From assembly GCF_001625305.1 (NCBI RefSeq), contig NW_017803943.1, forward strand, positions 1,120,862-1,184,861: DNA of 64,000 nt, read 5' to 3'. A model generated the notes under the pieces. The model worked only from the letters and a program-made list of their open reading frames with translations. It searched no databases and was not told where the DNA came from. The first letter of the stretch is position 1. Every line of letters starts with the position of its first letter. Position numbers and translations under genes: made by a program. This document shows, piece by piece, positions 45,901 to 59,816 of this stretch. The DNA is from Branchiostoma belcheri (Eukaryota > Chordata > Leptocardii > Amphioxiformes > Branchiostomatidae).

Positions 45901-48900
45901 AGTAGCTTTTTTGGCTTTGGGTTCTCTTAAGGTTTCCTCTAATTTGTATCATTTTTGTTGTTATAAAATTTCTCTTTTCTTTTTCTGTTGCACTTGTTAA
46001 ACTATAGAGGCATGTGGTGATGGTTTCTATGGTGATGACTGCAGACCTTGTGGATTGTGTGCTAACGGTGCTTTCTGTGACAAGTCTTCTGGGTACTGTC
46101 CCTACAACAGCCCTCGATGTGGCCCAGGGTATACGGGTATACTATGTCAGACAGGTAACTCTAAGACTATAGAGAGTATAGTATAATTTATCTACAAAAG
46201 TGACCTACCTATTTTTACCTGAAAAGTAGTAGTAGGGTATAGATACTGGATGGGTGTTTTTTTAGGTTAATTACAAATGTACATGTGTAGTTCAACTAGT
46301 TGCATTATTTCTACAAATACTAGTATCAGGGTTTCTCTTTTCTCTTTTATCTCATTCATTCATTCCTTCATTCATTCATTTTCTTCAATATCTTTTCCTT
46401 TCCTTCTTCCCCTTATCTTCTTCCTCTCAGGAGTACTACCGTACTACAACATTGCACTACTGAGAGATGTTTCAGGAATAAAGAGGATATGGGTACTGTG
46501 AAACAAAAAACTCAATTCTTCTTTTACTTTTAATTCAGGAGCAAACCTTTATCCTAATGCCCTCCTCTTAATAACAGTAATATCTTGTAATGCTTGATTT
46601 CTAATAATATTTTACCCTAATACCTATTTCTGTTCTCTTTATTTCTGTTGTGCTTTTGTAACTATAGTGTGTGGTGATGGTTTTTATGGTGAGGACTGCA
46701 GACAGCACTGTGGATACTGCTCCAATGGTGGAGCCTGTTCCAAGACTCTTGGTATCTGTCCTTCCACTTCTGGGCCACAGTGTGCCCCAGGGTACCAGGG
46801 TCCACAGTGTCAGACAGGTATATGGTTGTAAATACGAGACGTACAATGTCAGACAGGTAACTCCTTCTAGCTATAGTGGTATCTACAAGAGTAGCCTACC
46901 GGTACTAGTATCTATTTTTACCCAAAAGTACTAGTAGTGTGCTGGATGACTGTGTTTTTTTAGGTCAATTACAATGTACATTTGTACATGCATAGTTAAA
47001 TTATTTCTGCAAATATCAGGTACATTGTACTCTCTTTTCCTGTTTATCTCATTCATTTCTTCCTTCCTTCATTCATTCATTTCATTCAGGATCAAACCCT
47101 TATCTTAATGCCCTCCTCTTAATTACAGTAATAACTTGCTTGATTTCTGATAATATTTTACCGTAATACCCATTTCTGTTTCCTTTCTGTTCTGCTTTTT
47201 TTTGTAACCTGTAACTAGAATGTGGTGATGGTTTTTATGGTGAGGACTGCAGACAGCACTGTGGACACTGCTCCAATGGTGGAGCCTGTTCCCAGACTTT
47301 TGGTTTCTGTCCTTCCACTACTGGGCCTCACTGTGCCCCAGGGTACCAGGGTGGACAATGTCAGACAGGTATATGGTTGTTAGAAATGCAAATTTAGTTT
47401 GGAGCATGATGCATGATCTACAAAATGACTAATAAACTGGTGGACGTACCAACTACTAAGGACCTACATGTAATACCAGTTCAGAAAAGAACAAGAAGAA
47501 GCCATGCCTTCAAGTACTAGTATTAGAGTTATCAACCAAGGATTGAGGTGTTAAAAAACTCATCCTTTCCTAGAACTATCGTAGAGTGGAACTCTCCGTC
47601 ACCATGTACAGTTGGGGCATCATCATGAGATAGCTTTAATTGTAAACGTTTAATTGTAAATGTTTAGAATAAGATGTTCAAAAGTTAGGCGTAACAAGTC
47701 GTTCGGTGTAATGTAGCCAGCTGCTGCCGTGCTGCGTGCCTGCGAAGCTAGTGTGTTACGCTGAAAGGCAAAATATGCTCTAACTTATAATTTTAGAAAC
47801 CACCACTATTATACTAGAAACAACCATCAATTTTTAACCAAAGGAATAGTGTATTACTAAAATAGACATGGAAAATGAAGATATTTTGGGCTTGTTTTTG
47901 TCTCACCATTTTTATTGTTTCCTCTTTTTGTTGTGTTTTTAGCTTGTTCTGAGGGGAAGTTTGGTGCAGACTGTACCCAAACCTGCCACTGTAAATTCCC
48001 AGATGAATGTAGCATTGAGGATGGGAGGTGTTTGTATGGAGGGTGTGAGGAGGGGTGGACAGGGCAGTCTTGTCAGGATGGTACGTTTAACAAGAGCAGA
48101 ATATGTAAAGTCATCAACGTGTTTGAATTAAGATTGGATGTATCTCAAACAAGCCAGAATAATCTTGTCAAAAAAATAAGTTGGAAAATACAACTGATGC
48201 ACTTCTATATCTAGTACCGATATATACTTTTTGTCTTGCTTTCTGATATTTTATAGTTCAATTTCCACATATTTCATAGCATTTTTTTAATACATGTTAT
48301 TGTTAAGTTCTGGATCAGGGGAAATTCTATTGCTACTACTGGTAAGTACTGTACCCAATACCCTGGTGCATCAACGGCGTAGCATGCTTTATCTTTATGC
48401 TCATCTCACGTAGAATGGCTAAAAATGCTTATTTCCCTTTACTGCAGTAAAAGTAACTTAAACTCTTCCAAAAATATCTGTTGTCATCCTTAAAAAAGTA
48501 TTTTTTGTCCGCTGTCTGCTCTAGATGTAGATGAGTGTGTGAGCCAGCCGTGTAAGAACGGTGCCACCTGCGTAAACATGCCACCTGCAGGCAGCGCCAC
48601 CTACAGCTGTGACTGTGCACCTGGATGGACTGGAACTAACTGCGATGAAGGTCAGTATCAAGTTTCGTCAAGAATGTGGTCCCAAACGTCACTACATTTT
48701 ATTTTTCCAAGCATATTGAACCCTTCATATAACATTCATGTAGCATCTGTCCTTCTAACAGTAGATTCTTGTGTCTCATGTCATTATGTCTCTTGAAATA
48801 TTTCAGTTTTTGGTGTACATTGTTACACAGTGCCCCTTTAAAACATGTTTTCCTCTCTCTACAGAAGTAGATGAGTGCCAGTCTAACCCCTGTACAGGAG

Positions 48901-51900
48901 GGACCTGTGTGGACAGATTTAATGGCTACATGTGTACCTGCAGCAGTGGGAACATCGGTGTTAATTGTGACATAGGTAAGGTCTCGTGCAAGGAAAACCA
49001 GCTGTCAAGGAGGTCTTGTAACAAAAACACCTGTAAAACAGTGAGCTGTACCAGATGTAAAAGTAGAACAGACTGAACTCAACTAAATATACATTTACAA
49101 TCTAACCAAAGGGCCACGCATGCAAAACCTGAAACACAGACACACACACACACTGGCACAGACATACATGTACCAAGAACAATACCTACATTTTTCATGG
49201 AGGTAAATAGAGTGTTTCTGACATCGTCTTATTCCTCTCAGATCCAGCCGTGCTTGTACCTGGTGACCTCCAGGCTGTCTCTGCCAGCAGTTACTGTGGG
49301 GATGGACAGATTCACCTGTCATGGACGCCACCTACAGACCACCGCGCCGATGTCACCGGTTACGACATCAGCTACCACCCTGCCGGTACGGCTGGGTCAC
49401 CTCAGGTCATCAGTAATGCAACAGCGGGGACCAGGTATTTTCTGCAAAACCTCCAGTCCTACACGCGGTATGAGTTCTCTGTGCGAGCTTTGGTCACCAA
49501 CGGTGTGGGTGCCTGGCCTCGATGGAAAACTGCACAGACAAACCCTGGCAGTGAGTTTGTTGTCCTTTTTGTTGTCCATTTTGAACGCAAAATGTTTTTT
49601 CTTTATTGTTCTTGTTTATTGATCCATGATGTGATGTATGCATATTATTAAGGAGTTCATTATGTAAAAATGCTGTGATTGAACCGAAGTAAAAATAATG
49701 TAACATTATTATAGTTAGGAATAGACTTGACAGAATCACAGGTGACAGTTGGCTGATTTGCCTACCAAATTGCATACGTCTTCAAATAATTTGCGTGTAT
49801 ATGATTATAAAATTAATATACAAAAACAGCAATCGCTTGACTATATTGCTGGTTGATTGCCTCAATAACATTCATCATAGTAATGCATCTATTACAGATC
49901 CGACACCAGTTAGGTCTCTACAGCTCCGTAACATTTCTTCTACTGTCCTCCTGGCTACCTGGGAGGAACCAGAAGCCCTGAATGGGCAACTGTTGTACTA
50001 TCAAGTGGAACTATTCAGAGGCTTCATAAAGGTTGCTGATAACACAGTGAATCCAGGAGACGCTCTGCGAGTTAACTATGAGGGATTGGTCCCAGCAACA
50101 GAATACACAGTCAGAGTAAGTATATCAACTTAAACTGGTTAATTATGATTTTGGTCTCATATCCATGGAAATCATGAATTAGAACGCAAACATATAATAT
50201 TTAATGATAAGCTTCTACACAACACATAATTTTGTTTGCTTTAACACATAATTTTGTTTGCCTTGTACATTTGTAGGTTGTTCCCTTCAATCTTGGTCCT
50301 TGTAGAGGGACTGAAAGTAGAACCAACATGACAACCAGTGATGGACGTAAGTATGGAATTTGTTGTTTTTCTGTTTGTAAGTGATAGCAACATTTTAGTA
50401 ATATTTGATGATGTTATGATAACAAAGCCAAGCCAACAACTTTAACCTAATACTTTATTACATTGTTGTGCTCAATTCTAGATCTATTAAAATCCTTCCA
50501 TTAAATAGCTCTTTCATGGCAAGCACTGAAGTACATGTAGCTTTCAGAACATGTTATAAATGAAATACATGTACCGGTAATAAAATGCATCTCATCATCT
50601 GACCATGTTTCACTGTTTATCCTCAGTACCCAGTGCTCCAAGAGGAGTATATCTGTCCAGAAGTCAGACTGCCTGTGTTGTACAGTGGGATGTACCAAAG
50701 ACTCCAAATGGCACCATCATCAAATACACGGTCAGTACACACCCTCCATATGTACTTCTCTTAATTCTGCAAAATGTGTGCTTTTTTTAATTCGCACGCT
50801 CGCATCAGTTTTGGGGTTCTCAGAGGATGTTATCCATATAATCAATTCAACATGGCCTATACATGTAATATGACAACAGAATGGTTCAAACCAACAAACA
50901 AACTAGAAAAGTGACATTTGCAACCTTTATCAGTTTATGGTCTAGCCTAACAAACTGTAGCTCTGTTTATTCTTACTCATTCAAACACATCCATGTATAT
51001 GGTGACCAGCCCCTCTAACTCTAGATCTGTCCTGCCACTTGCTATATAATGTAACCCAACACCACAGGGTGTCTACTACAGCACCGGTTACCATAATGAT
51101 AGCTGTCATTTACCTTACTTGTTTGGAGAAGATGAAGAAGAAGAAGCAAAAACAAGATGTTTCCCTTCTGCAAAGGTAAACATAACAAACAAAAATGTTG
51201 ATACCCCAGATCTATCTGACTGCCATGTGGATAGATGCTCCCCCTGGTGCCCAGGCTGTGGAGTACAGCCAGGATAACTTCAACCCTTACACCAGAATGG
51301 GAACCTTCCCTCTGCGCTTCCTGAAACCAAACTCCAGGTACAGGTTCAACATGACGGCATCCACGTACGCAGGGCCGGGGGAGTTCAGCAGCTACACGGA
51401 CAGTACCAGTATGTGTGAGGTCCCACCTGGGAGTAAGTATGGATTCAAACCTGTCTGTTTTGTTTGTTATTCTTTAAAGGCATCCATTTCAATTTCAGGG
51501 TGGCAAAACAAAAAATATTCTGGATGAGAAAATCTGTCTGATACTGACATGTACTGCCATTTCTTAGCAAATTTTCATCATTATTTCATACTTTGTCCCA
51601 AATAGCCTCAAAACCAAGAAATATGTTCTGGAGTGTCAGAAACCTCATTGGGTATTTTTGGACCCTCCTTATTTGCTGTGTTTTAAGATACACAGTTGAT
51701 TAAGATTTGCAGTCATTACCAGTAGCAGTAAGGTCAAACTGTCAATTGTTCAGAAATTAGCCAAAATATAGTCTGTCATGTCTTGTGGTGCTTAACAATT
51801 TTTTTTATGAAGCAAACAAACAAATTTTGTCTCCTTGTTGTCTGACAGAACCCATAACCCCCACTCCCCCATCGATGCCACAGACGGCTGATGTCATCAA

Positions 51901-54900
51901 GCACGACGGCTATCCCATAACGCTCTCACAGGTGTCGGAGAGGACAGGACCTGTGGAGTAAGTACCAAATGTCCCATAGTCTAGCTGGAACAGTTCAAAA
52001 TGAACTTACCATGTTTGCTGTCACAATAATGATAATGCTGTGTCAATGTGACTTGCTGTAAATCTAATCTACTTGAGGATTAATTTTGCCATATGTGTAT
52101 GTTTGTTTTTAATGTGTATTTATTAAACCGTGGTGTCCAATATCAGCCATTGCGTCCTGGGTAGCACACTATATTGTAATCTTGCAATTTGAGTGATAAA
52201 AAAACTAGAATGTGACTTGCCTGGTCAAAGTAAGAAGGTTACTATAGTATAGAAAGAAAAGGAAAGAATTATTATAGAAAGTTAAGCTTTTCAGAGCTTG
52301 TTAGAAATTATGATTTGCTTGCCGTTCATTTTTATGTTCATTCATTCATTCTTTGATTAATTCATTCATTAATTCCTGTATTGATTGATTGATTGGTTGA
52401 TTGGATTGATTGATTGATTGATTGAATATCCCTTTTCTACAGATGTTACCATGTGCTTGTTGTGGAGATGACAGATGAGATGTCCCTGAGGACCCTGCCG
52501 AATGTGGACCAGCTGAACGTGGTGTCTCAACAAGAGGCCGCTTCATCAGGCAACAATGTTACTGCCTATGTGGCCATGGCCTTCAATAGGTAAGAAAATG
52601 ATGTCAGCAAAACGTACTACACCTGCGCGAGATTTTTCACGGTTTACATGTATGTTGGGTGCTTGGCTAACGTTTATCAGAATTTTGCCTGCTGCAGATG
52701 ATATCTTTTCTGACACAACATTTAGAAACTAAAACTGTAGTCGTGATGTAATGCTTAGATACATGAACTTAAAACGAGATGTCCTGTAAAAATTCTAGGC
52801 ACAACATGTTACAGGCACAATACGTTAATTTTGCACAGGTGCAGTACATTCTGCTGATGTGCTGGTAAAATAGGGCAAGTTTTGAAAATTACACAGTGAC
52901 TATGACTGCTAGAATGAGCATTGTCTATTGTCTATGCTGTTAAAGTTGTCAGTTTTGGTAGATTTCAAGTTGGCAACCCTTATATCTTCAGAAAATGTAC
53001 AATTTCCTCAAAAAGTCTTTGTCTGTACAAGTCTGTAAAAGTCTGTACATCTGTTTTGGTTATGGGTTCCTAATGTATTAAATTTTTGCTTGTTTCACAG
53101 GGATGACTTTGTGGAAGACGTTTTCCTGGGTGATGGTAGGAAGACATCTTGTGCCGGCACTGGCAGAAGGAGGCGTGAACAGTCAGTACAGGACATCTAT
53201 GAGGAAGTGTACACCAACTCTCCCCTCAAACCTGGTACAAGATACACTGTAGTACACAGGGCTTATGGCAGCAAGCCTCAGGATGGCTCTCAGGTAAGGC
53301 AAACAAGATTTTCTTGAAGCCTTTGGTAAGGAATGAAAGGTAGCTAAATTTGTACAAAAGATGCACCCATCTTCGCAGAAGGGAAACATAGTGTCTTTGC
53401 TTCGCTTCTCCATGGTTTCTTCTTTAAACAAATAAGGTCAATGACAGCTATCTGCTGGTTCTGTAGCAGGCGTCCTGTGGTGTTGGGCTACATTATGTAG
53501 CAAGTTGCAGGATAGAGTTGGAGGGACCGGTCTCCATATTAATTAATATATTTGCATAAGAATAACCAAAGCAGCAGTTTGTTAGGTTAGACCATAAATA
53601 TTATGCATTGCTTTGCAAATATTACCTTTCTTGTTTTTACATATTAAGCTAATGCTTCTTCCAAGCAAGTATCAAAGGTCTTTTTGCCTCCCCAGAATTC
53701 AAACCAAGACATTATTAATGGTTCTCCCCTTCCTCCCCAGCCCCTCTACAGCAGCAGTGGTTACTCCCTGCCCATCATGACTGCGCCGTCCCCGGGTACC
53801 AACTGGATGCTGATCCTCATCATCCTCTGTTCAGCTGTGATCGTCCTCATCATTCTTACTGTGTTGATCCTTCTCATCAGGTAAGCTTGGTGTAGACTTT
53901 AGATACACAGTACGGGTCTTAAATAACCTTCCATCTGTACGTGTACAAATCGTGTACAAAAGTTGTGCAAAATGTGATTGAAAGCCATGCGTTAATCGAT
54001 TATAGTGCTTGCAAAAGCTATGCAAAATCCTTATCAGTGGTGTTTAAATGCCATAAACACATATAGATAGACCAATCAGTGTCAACTGATGAATGGTAGA
54101 TGACTGCCGGTGACCCCAAATGGAACACGCTTTCTGTGACTATGATACCAGATCAAACATGGTGTAACATAATTCAGGTTATAGAACAGACTAAAAACAT
54201 CAGAAATGACAAGGCCTCATGACACCATATACACCTCAGGGTGGGTCATTAACCCTTAAACATACACCTCGAGGCAGGTCAGTAACCCTCAGTGAATGAT
54301 ATTTTTTCTTTACTTGTAGGAGGAGGTTGAACAACAAGGCAGCGGCTAATAACGGCATGCCTCACATGAGGAGGTCCAAGAAGAGGAGTGGACTGAGAAA
54401 CTCCTTCAGGAAGAGCGGTGGTCGAGACGATGAGATGCCTCTCCATAGGGGTGCTGGTAAGGAATAAACAATAGAAACTATTTGACTCATTTGCATGAAC
54501 ATTGTCTTGACTTTGCCTAACTTTGGCTTGTAGAAAATTCATCTTCACTTTATTTGCGTATCAATCAAAAGTTTGTGTTTATAAACCTGCTGAATTTGAG
54601 ACCTCACCATTGTCGCTGACAAAAGGTGAAGGATGCTACCTGAAACATCTGACCATTTCCAAAATCATATCCAGTTGCTTGAGTAACTGTATCGTGTACT
54701 GTATCATGTATCAAAAGCAAAAGAATGCTTTGTAGGACAAAAATCCATGTATTTTTTCTGGTAGCAAGCTGTAAAATGGCTATTCTCCCCATATTGTAAT
54801 ACTGTTATGATCTACCTGATGTATATTTGCTGTATGTTGAAAGTTGCCCCTACATTGCCCCCCCCCCCCAGCGTACTACCCGCCCATCCCCATGGAGAGA

Positions 54901-57900
54901 CTGGAGAAGGAGTTCAACCGTCGCCATGCCAACGATGACCAGCTGTTCCGTGAGGAGTACGACGCGCTGCCCCAGGAGCCGTCCGCGTCGTACGAGGCCT
55001 TCCTCATGCCCGAGAACAGCAAGAAGAACAGATTCGTCAACATCTACATGTGTAAGGAACAGCAGAAATCACTTTTCAATGCACAACAAAAAGATATCTG
55101 CCACCCAAGAGTCATGAACCTAAAAAATTATGTGTCAAATGTAATTTCAGTCCAGAAAAACAAAAGATATTCTGGATGAAGAAATTTGTTTGATATTGAC
55201 AAATATAATTACTGCCATTTCCATCATCAATACTTCAAGCATTTGAAATAGACCGGACACAAGCTATGCAAGGAGTCCCCCTTATTTTGGGATTAGATAG
55301 CTAGAACCAGCCTACGATACAAACCAAGCAACTGTTTTCTCTCAGGAACATTGAATTTTTGTCTCACGGATATCAGTATGCTATGGAATGGGATTGATTC
55401 AACTTACTTTGACTTTGAAAATCTTATATGAACATTTGTTTTTGCATTTTAGACGACCACTCTCGTGTGCACCTGACCCCCATCCCTGGAGTGGCATGTT
55501 CTGACTACATCAATGCTAACTACGTGGATGGCTACAAGCACCCCAAGAAGTTCATCGCAGCTCAAGGTGGGCAGAATATTCTGGGAAATGATTTCAGTTG
55601 GAAAGCCATATGTCCTGACACCCGTATGTCCAAACACACGTGCACATTTATGCCATACCTGGGCCTCGATAACGTTCGATACGAGTTTTCTGGCCCGTGT
55701 GATAACTTGCGGTACAGCCCGGGGTTCTATTTGGTTATCACACAGGCTTCCAAATGTTTATACAATGATCTGACCTGTGGTTGGACTGGTACCTTAGGTG
55801 ATACGGAATACACCATGTTGTATTCTATAAAAGTATAATATACTGTACAATCTTATGTTGGAAAGAATACAAAGACACAAAGAGGATTTGTCAGAAGAGT
55901 ATTTAGACAATACCTTAAGGAAAGTGTGTGTTCCACCAGGGCCCAAGGAGGAAACCCTGCAGGACTTCTGGAGGATGGTTTGGGAACAGAACACGGCAAC
56001 TATCGTCATGGTAACCAATGTCAAAGAGAAGAACAAGGTGAGTATTATTGCTCCCATTAAAATAGAATATTCTGATTGTAGTGGTGATTGATACTGATGA
56101 ATTTTTCTCTAAATAAAACATTCAAATCTGATTCTTAAGTTAAAGTCCTTCCCACATCAGAGGGTGCATAGGGCAGTGCCCATCTCCATTTCTTCAGCCC
56201 TTGGACCATGCAACTTTGTGTCATTTTCAGGGGCTAGTTTGCTAGTAGTAGTGTGTTCAACGCTCATAATCATATTCTTTCCCAAATGCTGAGTGCTAAG
56301 AGAAAGCATTGCGTACGATTGTCTACATGTAAGTCTTTAGTTTCACTACCAAACGCAACTTCAAGGTAAGCACTTGGCCCAGTTTCTAGTTTGATACTGA
56401 TGCAGCATCTCCTCCTATCTGTTTTCAGGTGAAGTGCAGCCAGTACTGGCCAGATGCAGGGTCCAAGCAGTACGGAGACATCACAGTGACGAGTGAGGAG
56501 ACCTCCACTCTAGTGGATTACATCATCAGGACTCTCACTCTTGAGAGGGTAGGTTCTCTTGTCTGGTTTCTGTGACAACTAAAATCTAGAAAAAAGAAAA
56601 AAAAAGCCAATTCAATATTCTCATGTGTGTAGGCCATTTATCACCAATTTATTTTGTTGGTTCTCAGATTTAAAAAAAAAAAGTGAATCACCAAGAGGCA
56701 CAACAATCCTAGGTCTGGAGAAATTTTGGAAACTTGATTCTCTGAAATGCAATTTTCTGCATTTTGAGGGGCAAATTTTGCTGGCAGACTAAGCTGAGTT
56801 TAATGGCATCTCTTTCTATATCTCTACACACTGATTTATTCTTGGCGATTTCAACACCCCTGGCATCAAATGGGATACTACTGTAGCTGACAACAGTCAG
56901 GGCTACACAGGCCAAGCAGAGAAACTACTAAACCTAATGGATAACCACGGGTTATTTCAAACAGTCCAGGAACCAACTAGAAATGGTAATCTCTTGGACC
57001 TGGTCTTAGTTAATAACCCCAACATAATTGAGAAGACCACAGTAGTCCCGGGGATAAGTGACCACGACATGGTTCTAGTGGACGTTAACCTGGCACTGAA
57101 ACAAAACAGGAAACCTAAGAGAAAAGTGTACATCCGCACAAAAGCCGACGAACCAGCCATTAAGAAAGACCTAACGGATTATGCAACTAACTTTCACAAA
57201 AGAACCCAGGATATGTCAGTTACACAGAAGTGGTCAGACTTCAAAGACAAAATGAAAGACACGATGAACAAGCACATCCCAAGTAAGATAACATCAAGCA
57301 GATACAACTTGCCTTGGTTCAACAGAAACCTAAGGAGGCACTGTCGTAAGAAGCAGCGGCTATATAACAAAGCTAAGAAAACAGGCCAAGAGGAAGACTG
57401 GAACAAATATAAGAGAGTTAAGAAGGGAGTTCAGAAAAGCATAAGACAAGCACACTCTAAATACGTGGCAGACATACTGGGAGAAGCTATAGTTGACAAA
57501 CCCAAAACATTCTGGTCGTACATAAAAGGACTGAGGAAAGACCTTGTCGGGGTAGCACCCCTAAAGGTGGGAAATACCATCATCAGTGACAGCGGGAAAA
57601 AAGCAGAAGTACTCAGTTCACAGTTCAAAAGTGTTTTCACAGAGGAAGACACCACAGATATGCCATCTCTAGGTCAGCCCTGTACTCCTCCAATGGAACA
57701 TATAGTAATTTCTACTGATGGTGTCGAAAAAATGCTTCAAGGTCTCAATCCCTCTAAAGCATCCCGGACCAGACCAAATACCACCGTGGTTCCTCAAGTT
57801 GACAGCTAGTGAAATCGCGCCTGTTCTAACCAATATTTTCCAACACTCGCTAAACACTGCAGAAATCCCTAAAGATTGGAGGGATGCAAATATATGCGCC

Positions 57901-59783
57901 ATCTTTAAAAAAGGAGATAGAGCGGTCCCCAGCAACTACAGACCTGTTTCACTGACCTGCATATCCTGCAAACTACTTGAACATATCATCCATAGCCAAA
58001 TCATGAAGCACCTAGAAAGTTACAGTATATTAACGGATTACCAGCATGGATTCAGAGCCAAACGATCCACAGAAACACAGCTTATACTAACAGTCCATGA
58101 CATAGCTGGCGCACTAAACAGTAAACGGCAGGTAGATTTAGCAATACTTGATTTCACTAAAGCCTTTGATAAAGTCCCCCATGGCAGGCTCATCTCAAAA
58201 CTGGAGTATTATGGAATCCAAGGCCCTACGCTGAATTGGTTAAAGGCTTTCCTGACCAACAGGGAGCAAACAGTAGTGGTTGAAGGGAAGGCGTCGGCTC
58301 CAGTTAAAGTAGCGTCTGGGGTCCCTCAAGGAACCGTCCTGGGGCCATTGCTCTTTCTCTTGTATATAAATGACCTACCAGATCAGCTTGACTCAAATGT
58401 GAGGTTATTTGCCGATGACTGTCTATTGTATGTAGAGCTTTCTACACAGACCGACTCACAACTTCTCCAAAAAGACCTGAACACCCTGGAAGAATGGCAA
58501 AGCAAATGGCTCATGCAGTTTAATCCCGAAAAATGCTACATTATGCACATAACAAACAAACGAACACCGCATGCAACTAGCTACCAGTTTTGTGGTCAGG
58601 CTTTAGCAACCATAAAAATCCATCTGTATCTGGGCGTCACGCTGACAAGCGGACTGAAGTGGGGTGCACATGTTAATAATATCACAACTAAGGCGAAACA
58701 GACATTGGGAGTGATTAAACGTAATCTGTGGGCATGTCCAACGAGAGTAAAATCACTTGCATACACGTCACTTGTAAGACCGAACCTAGAATACGCTGCG
58801 ACAGTATGGGATCCATATACAAAGAAGGACAAAGACAAATTGGAAAGGGTACAGAATCAAGCTGCAAGATTCTGTATGAACAACTATGTAAGAGGTGCTA
58901 GTGTCACGGAAATGAAAAGAAACCTACAGTGGACCTCACTTGAAGACAGAAGAAAGATGTCTAGACTATGCATGATGTACAAAATGACTAATAAACTGGT
59001 GGATGTCCCAACTACTAAGTACCTAATACCAGCCCAGAAGAGAACAAGAAATAGCCACGCATTCAAGTACCAGAGTTATCAACCAAGGATTGAGGTGTTC
59101 AAGAATTCATTCTTTCCTAGAACTATCGCAGAGTGGAACTCACTGTCACCAAGTACAGTAGGGGCACTGTCAATAGATAGCTTTAAACAATGTCTAGAGC
59201 TTGAAGTTCAAGGGTTAGGTGGAACAAGTCGATCGGTGTAATATAGCCAGCTGCCGCCGCGCCGCGTGCCTGCGAAGCTGGTGTGTTACGCCGAAAGGCG
59301 GTTATACCGGCTATACAGATACAGATACAGATGTCCATTAAACTTTTTCAAAGATGACAGATTGGGCAAAATTTTTGTCTGTCACGAGAGGCAAAATTCC
59401 GTCAATTGACAAAAAGACGGGCCCTGGCTAAAACACTGGATTGGTCTGACCACTGTTTTGTACTGACTGCAGGGTGAGGAGTCCCGTACTCTACTCCACT
59501 TCCACTTCACCACCTGGCCGGACTTCGGTGTGCCCAAGAGTCCGCTGGGCATGATGAAGTTTGTGAGGAGAGTGAAGGCTGCCAACCCCGCCAACTCTGG
59601 GCCGATAGTGGTGCACTGCAGGTGGGTGGGACTGTGTGTGTGTGTGAGTGTGTGTGTTTGTGACTGTGCGTGCGTTTGTGTGTGCGTGTTGTGTGTGTGT
59701 GTCTGCGCGTGTGTGTGCATGCTTGTGTGTGCGTGCCTGCATGTGTGTGTGTGCGTGTTGTGTGTGTGGGTGCGCATGCGTGT

Positions 59784-59816
<33 letters not shown>

